Shown: piece after piece, positions 1 to 4,879 of the stretch | How the letters are laid out: every line of letters starts with the position of its first letter | How positions within the stretch are numbered: the stretch's first letter is position 1 | Assembly: GCA_030150585.1 (NCBI GenBank) | Contig: JASLFM010000236.1 | Span: 1 to 7,427, forward strand | Reading direction: 5' to 3' | From: Acidovorax sp. | GTDB taxonomy: Bacteria > Pseudomonadota > Gammaproteobacteria > Burkholderiales > Burkholderiaceae_C | Length of the DNA: 7,427 nt | Notes under the pieces: model-generated | The model's database searches: none | The model's input: only the letters and a program-made list of their open reading frames with translations | Told to the model about the DNA's origin: nothing | Program-made: the position numbers and the translations under genes

Positions 1-772
1 GGCGGGCGCCAGCGGCAACATCGGCACGGGCCAGGTCGTGAAAGCCAAGCCCGATGGCTACACCATCCTGCTGGCCGCCAGCGGCAACCTGTCGGCCAAC
101 CAGTTCCTCTACAACAAGCTGGGCTTCGACCCCATCAAGGATCTGGCGCCGGTGGTCCAGATCTCCAAGTTCCCGCTGGTGCTGGAGGTGGCAGAGTGCA
201 GCCCGATCCGCTCGTTCCAGGACTACGTGAGCTACGCCAAGAACCCCGGCAACCGCACCACCTTCAGCTCGGCGGGCAATGGCACGCCCCAGCACCTGGG
301 GGGCGAACTGTTCAAGGTCACGGCAAAGGTGGACATCTCGCACGTGCCGTACAAGGGCGCGGGCCCTGCCATCGTGGATCTGATGGGCGGGCAGATCACC
401 AGCATGTTCGACATCCTGGGCAGCTCCATGCAGCACATCAAATCCGGCAAGCTGCGCGCGCTGGCCGTCACCACCAAGACCCGTGCGTCCATGCTGCCCG
501 ACGTGCCCTCGATCAGCGAACTGGGCTATCCCGATTTCGAGTACTACGCATGGCACGGCATATCCACCACGGCCGGAACGCCCAAGCCCATCATCGCGCG
601 CTTGAATGCAGAGATCCGCAGCCTCTTCGCCGACCCCGAGTTCAAGAAGCGATGGCTGGAAATCGGCTCCGAAGTCGTCGCGGGAACGCCGGAGCAGTTT
701 GATGCCTTCGCCCGGGCCGAGGCCAGGAAGATGGAGACCCTGATCAAGGGGCTGAACATCCAGCTCGACTGA
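1..772 (+). CDS. Bug/TctC-family tripartite tricarboxylate transporter periplasmic receptor (5' partial)
   Basis: This is the C-terminal part (256 visible residues, first complete codon at base 2) of a periplasmic solute receptor of the tripartite tricarboxylate transporter type. Such receptors capture organic acids or related small carboxylates for a TctAB-type membrane pair, although many Bug proteins are orphans. The reading frame is open to the left edge and already shows the family motif AGASGNIGT before the first possible internal start (GTG at 38), so the gene begins outside the window. Other family hallmarks are KPDGYT, the segment FSSAGNGTPQHLGGELFK, HVPYKGAGPA, and LPDVPSISELGYPDFE followed by a C-terminal helix (ARLNAEIRSLF). 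The signal peptide is not visible. The ligand cannot be read from sequence. The next gene is a LysR regulator 67 bases downstream on the same strand, but there is no sign that the two share a function. Confidence 0.93.
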   Translation, partial: AGASGNIGTGQVVKAKPDGYTILLAASGNLSANQFLYNKLGFDPIKDLAPVVQISKFPLVLEVAECSPIRSFQDYVSYAKNPGNRTTFSSAGNGTPQHLGGELFKVTAKVDISHVPYKGAGPAIVDLMGGQITSMFDILGSSMQHIKSGKLRALAVTTKTRASMLPDVPSISELGYPDFEYYAWHGISTTAGTPKPIIARLNAEIRSLFADPEFKKRWLEIGSEVVAGTPEQFDAFARAEARKMETLIKGLNIQLD

Positions 773-813
773 TGGAGCGTTGCCCCGCATCAGGGGCATT
801 GCCCTTGCGCAGT

Positions 814-829
814 TGGCACGCGCCGTGCA
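814..829 (+). promoter_or_regulatory. Candidate sigma-54 (-24/-12) promoter before the LysR gene
   Basis: The sequence TGGCACG-CGCC-GTGCA matches the sigma-54 consensus TGGCACG-N4-TTGCW at every position but one, with GG and GC correctly spaced. The C at 828 would be -12, which puts the start site at base 840, exactly on the A of the regulator's ATG. The site is also a GCACG-CGC-CGTGC palindrome (816-828), which gives an innocent explanation for the match. I see no enhancer-binding site upstream. This is inference from pattern only. Confidence 0.22.
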
Positions 830-839
830 TCGTGCCGGC

Positions 840-1745
840 ATGCGTTTGCGACACATCGAAGTCTTCAACGCCGTCATGCTCACGGGCAGTGTGAGCGCGG
901 CGGCCCGCCTCATCAACGTCACCCAGCCGGCCGTGAGCCGCGTTCTGGCCCATGCCGAGCTGCAGATGGGGTTCGCGTTGTTCCACCGCGTCAAGGGCCG
1001 CCTCGTGCCCACCAAGGAGGCGCAGACCCTCTACCCCCACGTCGAGCGGCTCTTCACCCAGCTCGACGATGTGCAGCGTCTCGCGGCCAGCCTCAAGAAC
1101 GGCCAGCGCGAGGACGAGCTGCACGTCCTCGCCGTGCTCGCGCTGAGCTACGAGGTGCTGCCGCGCGCGCTGCGGGCCTTTCGCGCACTGCACCCCGGGG
1201 TGGTGGTGACCATCGAGGCGCTGCATTCGCCGCAGATCGTGTCGGCGCTCGTGCTGCAGGAGGCCGACGTGGGCTTTGTCTTCAGCGCCGTGGCGCATCC
1301 GTCCCTCACGCAGGAGCACCTGGCGGATGGGCGCATGCTGTGCGTGGCACCGCACGGGATGCTGGCCCCCGCGCTGGTCGATAGCGGACGGGTGCACTTG
1401 TCCGATCTCGCGCATACGCCCATCGTGCGGCTGGAAGTGAGCGACCCGATCGGCACCATGGTGAACCACGCCTGCCGCGAGGCCGACGTGGGCTTGCAGG
1501 CCATCTACACGGTGCAGACCTACCACGCGGCGCTGGCGCTGGCGCACCACGGCCAGGCGGTGGCGGTGGTGGATGCGTGCACGGCCGCGTCGGCCGACCG
1601 CGGCAAGGTCGACGTGCTCGAGCTGCTGCCGCACATCGTGGTGCCCGTGCAGGCGCTGCGCCCGGCCAACCGGCCGGGCACGCTGCTGGCCGATGCGATG
1701 ACGCGCTGCATGCGCGAGGCCGTGGAGCAGACGATCGCTGCCTGA
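840..1745 (+). CDS. LysR-type transcriptional regulator
   Basis: This is a 301-residue DNA-binding regulator, a normal length for the LysR family. The N-terminal winged helix-turn-helix covers roughly residues 1-60 (MRLRHIEVFNAV, then GSVSAAARLINVTQPAVSRVLAHAE at 16-40, LFHR, LVPTKEA). A linker helix and a two-lobed effector-binding domain follow (about 90-295). I chose the ATG at 840 because the family's conserved start falls there. An in-frame TTG at 780 would add 20 residues with no family similarity. No Shine-Dalgarno sequence precedes the ATG. The gene lies convergent to the D-amino-acid dehydrogenase gene, with one base between their stops. It is the only regulator in view, and the divergent promoter region at 2989-3165 carries LysR-type T-N11-A boxes, so I infer that it controls the dehydrogenase and the GltI/racemase operon. 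LysR genes are more often divergent from their target, so a regulator encoded elsewhere remains possible. Confidence 0.93.
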   Translation: MRLRHIEVFNAVMLTGSVSAAARLINVTQPAVSRVLAHAELQMGFALFHRVKGRLVPTKEAQTLYPHVERLFTQLDDVQRLAASLKNGQREDELHVLAVLALSYEVLPRALRAFRALHPGVVVTIEALHSPQIVSALVLQEADVGFVFSAVAHPSLTQEHLADGRMLCVAPHGMLAPALVDSGRVHLSDLAHTPIVRLEVSDPIGTMVNHACREADVGLQAIYTVQTYHAALALAHHGQAVAVVDACTAASADRGKVDVLELLPHIVVPVQALRPANRPGTLLADAMTRCMREAVEQTIAA

Positions 1746-1746
1746 G

Positions 1747-2958
1747 TCAGTCCGCCACCGCCTCGGCCACCGCAGCGGCGGTGCCGAAGGCGAGCGTGAA
1801 GCCGAGCGCGCCGTGCCCCGTGTTGAACAGCAGGTTGCGCGGCCCGCGTGTGTGGCGCCCCACCACGGGCAGGCCCGTGGGCGTTGCGGGGCGCAGGCCC
1901 GCCCATGGGTGCGGATTCGGTGCGGCCTCCATGCGTGGAAAGACGGCGCGCGTGGCTTCCCACAGGCTGTCGATGCGCGCTTGGGGGATGCGCAGGTCAT
2001 GCCCCGCGAGTTCGGCCATGCCCGCCACGCGCAGGCGATCGCCCAGGCGGGCGAACACAACCTTGCGCGCCGCGTCGGTCACGCTCACATGCGGCGCGGC
2101 GCCGGGATCACCGACCGCGTCGAGCGTGATGCTGTAGCCCTTGAGCGGGTATACCGGCAGCGAGAGGCTGAGCGTGCGCGCGAGCGCATGGCTTGCGCTG
2201 CCAAGCGCGAGTACGAAATGGTCGGCTTCGATGGCCCCCGCACGGGTCTGCGCGGCGGCCACGTGCCCCGAGGCCTGCACGAGGCCTGTGATCTGCGCCC
2301 CGAGCACGAAGTGCACGCCGCGCGCCTCCAGCACCGTGCGCAGTCCGTCGCACACCTTCTGGCAGTCGGCCGCGCATTCGCTGGGCGTGTAGATGGCGCC
2401 CGCGATGCGGCGCGCATAGTGCGCGAGCGCGGGCTCGATCTCCACGCAGCGCGGGGCCGAGACGGCTTCCTGCACGCTGCCCCAGGCGCGCTGCAGTTCC
2501 ATCTGGCGGCGGGCGGCGCCGAAGGCGGCGGGCGTGGCATAGACCACGAGCTTGCCTGTGCGCGTGAAGTTGCAGTCGAGCCGCTCGGCCGCGAGCATGC
2601 GCTCGAAGCCCGTTCGGCTGCGCGCGGCGAGGGCGAGCAGCGCGGCGGTGCTGCGTTCGGACGTACGGCGGTTGCAGGCGCGCAAAAAGGCCAGGCCCCA
2701 GCGCCATTGGTGCGGGTCCCACTGCGGGCGCAGCTTGAGCGGCGAATCGGGCGAGAGCAGCAAGTGGGGCAGTTGGGCCCAGATGCCGGCGTCGGCCAGG
2801 GGCTGCACATAGCTGTAGCTCAGCTGCGCGCCGTTGCCGCCGCTCGCACCCGCGCCGGGCTGCGCCTGGTCGACCACGGTGACGCGCATTCCGCGGCGCT
2901 GGAGCTCGTAGGCGGTGGCCAGGCCCACGATGCCTGCGCCCATGACACATACATGCAT
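1747..2958 (-). CDS. FAD-dependent D-amino-acid dehydrogenase, DadA family
   Basis: This is a 403-residue flavoprotein of the DAO/DadA superfamily, expected to oxidise a D-amino acid to the 2-oxo acid and ammonia and to pass electrons to the respiratory chain at the inner membrane. The N-terminal dinucleotide-binding motif is MGAGIVGLATAYELQRRG (residues 6-23), with VTVVD closing the Rossmann beta strand. DadA hallmarks follow: PVYPLKGYSITL (268-279), RVAGMAELAG (310-319), WAGLRPATPTGLPVVGR (352-368) and NTGHGALGFTLAFG (379-392). I chose the ATG at 2958 because the FAD motif begins six residues later. An in-frame ATG at 3189 would add 77 unrelated residues and run through the promoter region. 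No strong Shine-Dalgarno sequence is visible. The protein ends shortly after the GHG motif and lacks the roughly 25-residue tail of E. coli DadA. Given the acidic-amino-acid binding protein and racemase on the divergent operon, D-glutamate or D-aspartate is the likely substrate class. That is inference. Confidence 0.9.
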   Translation of the reverse strand: MHVCVMGAGIVGLATAYELQRRGMRVTVVDQAQPGAGASGGNGAQLSYSYVQPLADAGIWAQLPHLLLSPDSPLKLRPQWDPHQWRWGLAFLRACNRRTSERSTAALLALAARSRTGFERMLAAERLDCNFTRTGKLVVYATPAAFGAARRQMELQRAWGSVQEAVSAPRCVEIEPALAHYARRIAGAIYTPSECAADCQKVCDGLRTVLEARGVHFVLGAQITGLVQASGHVAAAQTRAGAIEADHFVLALGSASHALARTLSLSLPVYPLKGYSITLDAVGDPGAAPHVSVTDAARKVVFARLGDRLRVAGMAELAGHDLRIPQARIDSLWEATRAVFPRMEAAPNPHPWAGLRPATPTGLPVVGRHTRGPRNLLFNTGHGALGFTLAFGTAAAVAEAVAD

Positions 2959-2988
2959 TGATTGACTTTGGTGATTGCTGGCTTCACC

Positions 2989-3018
2989 AATGTAGGGCGC
3001 ACGCCACGGGCTGAACAA
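2989..3018 (-). promoter_or_regulatory. Candidate promoter for the D-amino-acid dehydrogenase gene
   Basis: Read on the minus strand, TTGTTC (3018-3013) lies 18 bases before TACATT (2994-2989). Each is a partial match to sigma-70 consensus (3/6 and 4/6). The expected start site is near 2982, giving a leader of about 24 bases. Neither hexamer is convincing alone. The support is that the opposite promoter has the same hexamers, the same spacing and the same distance to its operator. A weak -35 is usual for an activator-dependent LysR-type promoter. Confidence 0.5.
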
Positions 3019-3037
3019 TGCCAATCGGGCCGTGGGG

Positions 3038-3055
3038 CATGCCCAAAAGTTATGC
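3038..3055 (-). promoter_or_regulatory. LysR-type operator box, dehydrogenase side
   Basis: On the minus strand this is GCATAACTTTTGGGCATG, identical over all 18 bases to the box at 3099-3116. It contains the dyad CAT-N11-ATG, which fits the T-N11-A core of LysR-type recognition sites. Its dyad centre (3046) is about 64 bases upstream of the predicted start near 2982, the usual place for the LysR recognition site. The assignment to the LysR protein of this window is inference. Confidence 0.6.
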
Positions 3056-3098
3056 CCGCATCGGGTGCGAATGCATCGGTTGCGTGCCCCGTGCCGGC

Positions 3099-3116
3099 GC
3101 ATAACTTTTGGGCATG
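3099..3116 (+). promoter_or_regulatory. LysR-type operator box, gltI side
   Basis: GCATAACTTTTGGGCATG carries CAT (3100-3102) and ATG (3114-3116) separated by 11 bases, a T-N11-A LysR-type core. Its centre (3108) is about 64 bases upstream of the predicted start near 3172. It is an exact inverted copy of the box at 3038-3055. The 62 bases between the two dyad centres are close to six helical turns, so the two sites should lie on nearly the same face of the DNA and could bind interacting tetramers. Confidence 0.6.
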
Positions 3117-3135
3117 GCCCCTGCTTTGAAATGAA

Positions 3136-3165
3136 TTGTTCAAGCGGGCGCGGGCTTTCTACAGT
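3136..3165 (+). promoter_or_regulatory. Candidate promoter for the gltI-racemase operon
   Basis: TTGTTC (3136-3141) is followed after 18 bases by TACAGT (3160-3165). The expected start is near 3172, giving a leader of about 41 bases. The -35 lies in an 11-base dyad TGAA-TTG-TTCA (3132-3142), which may be an activator contact site next to the polymerase. The match to consensus is weak, but the copy on the other strand at the mirrored position supports it. Confidence 0.5.
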
Positions 3166-3201
3166 GCCGTGGCGTCCTGCTCTTTCCAACCCACTGTCGT
3201 G

Positions 3202-3206
3202 AAGGA
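3202..3206 (+). promoter_or_regulatory. Ribosome binding site of the gltI-like gene
   Basis: AAGGA lies six bases before the ATG at 3213 and fixes this start, which is followed directly by a typical signal peptide. Confidence 0.8.
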
Positions 3207-3212
3207 ATCTCC

Positions 3213-4100
3213 ATGAAGCCCACCGCCTCCCTGGCCGCAGTTCTCGCCGCTGCGATGTGCGCCGGCACCGCCGCCCAGGCCGACACCCTGCAGAAGATCG
3301 CCGAGTCCGGCAAGATCACCGTGGCCTACCGCGAATCGTCGGTGCCGTTCAGCTACCTCGCGGGGCCAGGCGGCCCGGTGGGCTTTTCGGTGGAAGTCAC
3401 GAACGCGGTGGTAGAGGCGGTGAAGAAGCGCCTGAACAAGCCTGCGCTCAAGGTCGAACTCCAGGCGGTGACCTCGCAGAACCGCATCCCGTTGCTGCAG
3501 AACGGCACCATCGACCTCGAGTGCGGATCGACCACCAACAACACCGTGCGCGGCAAGGATGTGCAGTTCGCCACCAACTACTTCTACACGGGCACGCGGC
3601 TGCTCGTGAAGAAGTCCTCGGGCATCAAGAACTATGCGGACCTCGCGAAGAAGAAGGTGGCCAGCACCACGGGCACGACGAATGCGCAGGTGATCCGCAA
3701 GTACAGCCGCGACAACAACCTCGACTACGAACTGGTCATGGGCAAGGACCACGACGATGCCGTCCTGCTCGTCGACGCGGGCCGCGCCGAGGCATTCGCG
3801 ATGGACGACATCCTGCTCTTCGGTCTCAAGGGCAACGCGCGCCAGCCGGCGGACTGGGAGGTGGTCGGCGACTCGCTGCAGGTGGAGCCCTATGCCTGCA
3901 TGATGCGCAAGGACGACCCACAGTTCCAGGCCCTGGTCAACGGCGTGATCGGCGGCATGATGAGTTCGGGCGAGTTCGAGAAGCTCTACACCAAGTGGTT
4001 CCTGTCGCCCGTGCCGCCCAAGGGGCAGGTAATCGGCCTGCCCATGAGCAAGGAGCTGCGCGACAACCTCACCGCGCAGAGCGACAAGCCCGCGATCTGA
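3213..4100 (+). CDS. gltI: Glutamate/aspartate ABC transporter periplasmic binding protein, GltI family
   Basis: This is a 295-residue periplasmic binding protein; E. coli GltI is about 300. An N-terminal signal peptide (MKPTASLAAVLAAAMCAGTAAQA) has a likely cleavage after AQA at residue 23. The mature part shows strong GltI hallmarks: the segment around Arg40 (RESSVPFSY), VEAVKKRLNKP (67-77), TSQNRIPLLQNGTIDLECGS (87-106) followed by TTNN, KDHDD (178-182), EAFAMDDILL (193-202), YACMMRKDDPQF (227-238) and KWF near the C-terminus. The residues that bind the acidic ligand in this family (the RESSVPFSY arginine, TSQNR, the CGSTT segment, and the His of KDH) are all present, so glutamate/aspartate-type binding is well supported. 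Whether it prefers the L or D form cannot be told. The usual partners (permeases GltJ and GltK, ATPase GltL) do not follow. Instead a racemase gene starts 5 bases after the stop, so this may be an orphan receptor using a permease encoded elsewhere. Confidence 0.93.
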   Translation: MKPTASLAAVLAAAMCAGTAAQADTLQKIAESGKITVAYRESSVPFSYLAGPGGPVGFSVEVTNAVVEAVKKRLNKPALKVELQAVTSQNRIPLLQNGTIDLECGSTTNNTVRGKDVQFATNYFYTGTRLLVKKSSGIKNYADLAKKKVASTTGTTNAQVIRKYSRDNNLDYELVMGKDHDDAVLLVDAGRAEAFAMDDILLFGLKGNARQPADWEVVGDSLQVEPYACMMRKDDPQFQALVNGVIGGMMSSGEFEKLYTKWFLSPVPPKGQVIGLPMSKELRDNLTAQSDKPAI

Positions 4101-4105
4101 AGGCG

Positions 4106-4879
4106 ATGGAGTTCCAGCCGCCGACACCGCGAATGGTGGGCATCCTCGGGGGCATGGGCCCCGCCGCGGGGGCCGACTTCGTGCGCCTGTTCGTGCAGGC
4201 CTGCACGGCACGCATGGAGGCCCTGGGTATTCCCGTGCGCGACCAGACCTACCCCGAGCACTGGCTGGCCCAGGTGCCCATTCCCGACCGCACGGCCGCC
4301 CTGGGCGACACACGGATGGGCGCGCACCAGCCGGGCGAACCGCTGCTGCAGGCCATGGGCCGCATCGCCGCGCTGGGCGCACGCACCGTGGCCATCGCCT
4401 GCAACACGGCCCATGCCTGGCACGGGCTGCTGCAGCAGCGCTTTCCGCAGGTCGAGGTGCTGCACGGCATGCGCGAGGTATCGGCGGGCCTGGCGGCGCG
4501 CGGCGTGCCGGCGGTGGGGCTGCTCGCCACGCACGGGGCCTATGCGGCGGGGCTGTACCAGCGCGAGCTGGCGCAGCACGGCATCGCTTGCGTGCTGCCC
4601 ACGGCGGCCGAGCGCGACCTGCTCATGCGCGGCATCTACGATGGCGTGAAGGCGGGCGACCTGAACCTTGCACGCGAGTGCTTCGGCACCGTAGCGCGGG
4701 TGCTGCACGAGCGCCATGGGGTGCGCGCGCTCGTGATGGGGTGCACTGAAATTCCACTCGCGCTCAATGCTGCGCCCGAGGGCGTGGAGCTGGTGAATCC
4801 ATCGGCTGTGTTGGCCGAGGCACTGGCGCGCAAAGCCTACGGGGACGTGCAGATCCTGTCGCGGTCAGACCAGCCCTAG
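4106..4879 (+). CDS. Aspartate/glutamate-type amino-acid racemase, YgeA family
   Basis: This is a 257-residue PLP-independent racemase of the Asp/Glu/hydantoin racemase superfamily, expected to interconvert L and D forms of an amino acid in the cytoplasm with two catalytic cysteines. Both are visible: Cys99 in ACNTAHAW and Cys213 in MGCTEIPL. The N-terminal glycine motif is VGILGGMGPAAG (11-22), as in aspartate racemases. VGLLATHGAYAAGLYQREL (137-155) and the NPSAVLAE segment near the end complete the two-domain fold. I chose the ATG at 4106, 5 bases after the gltI stop, where AAGG (4100-4103) overlaps the stop codon. That spacing (2 bases) is shorter than ideal, and an in-frame ATG at 4133 would match the N-terminus of E. 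coli YgeA more closely. Translational coupling to gltI is likely. The substrate is probably Asp or Glu from context, but YgeA-type enzymes can be broad. The 3' end overlaps the convergent DUF1501 gene by 15 bases. Confidence 0.9.
   Translation: MEFQPPTPRMVGILGGMGPAAGADFVRLFVQACTARMEALGIPVRDQTYPEHWLAQVPIPDRTAALGDTRMGAHQPGEPLLQAMGRIAALGARTVAIACNTAHAWHGLLQQRFPQVEVLHGMREVSAGLAARGVPAVGLLATHGAYAAGLYQRELAQHGIACVLPTAAERDLLMRGIYDGVKAGDLNLARECFGTVARVLHERHGVRALVMGCTEIPLALNAAPEGVELVNPSAVLAEALARKAYGDVQILSRSDQP

Larger units (their letters stand above)
2989..3165. repeat. Mirror-symmetric divergent control region centred on base 3077
   Basis: Four paired elements lie at exactly equal distances either side of base 3077. 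They are the 18-base box GCATAACTTTTGGGCATG (3099-3116 on plus; its complement at 3038-3055), ATTGTTCA (3135-3142 and 3019-3012), and a TACA(T/G)T hexamer (3160-3165 and 2994-2989). The spacers between them (18 bases each) are the same length on both sides but differ in sequence, which argues for selected spacing rather than a recent inverted duplication. The arrangement lies between the divergent dehydrogenase and gltI genes. The 43 bases between the two boxes show no further symmetry that I can see. Confidence 0.85.

Noticed and set aside
38..40. GTG at 38 as the start of the Bug receptor
   Set aside because: The frame upstream already encodes the conserved AGASGNIGT motif, so the gene begins outside the window.
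781..798. Hairpin TGCCCC-GCATCA-GGGGCA just after the Bug receptor stop
   Set aside because: A 6-base-pair stem without a T-run is weak evidence for a terminator. It may attenuate readthrough into the LysR gene but cannot be called.
780..839. LysR start at TTG 780
   Set aside because: The added residues do not resemble LysR N-termini, while MRLRHIEVF at 840 is the standard family start.
1813..2961. Open frame of 382 codons on the plus strand, antisense to the dehydrogenase gene
   Set aside because: The translation is low-complexity, rich in Arg, Ala, Gly and His, and has no family motif. It mirrors the codon bias of the clearly real DadA-family gene on the other strand.
3110..3125. Sigma-54-like GGGCATG-GCCC-CTGCT before gltI
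   Set aside because: The GG and GC spacing fits, but three conserved positions differ, and the GGGCATG part belongs to the inverted LysR-type box. The mirrored copy on the other side has no -12 GC, so the box explains the match better.
2959..3189. N-terminal extension of the dehydrogenase to an ATG at 3189
   Set aside because: The extra 77 residues have no similarity to the family and would cross the symmetric promoter region. The FAD motif starts right after the ATG at 2958.
3159..4382. Open frame of 407 codons on the minus strand, antisense to gltI and the racemase
   Set aside because: It has no family similarity or plausible start signal, and gltI and the racemase on the plus strand are both certain.
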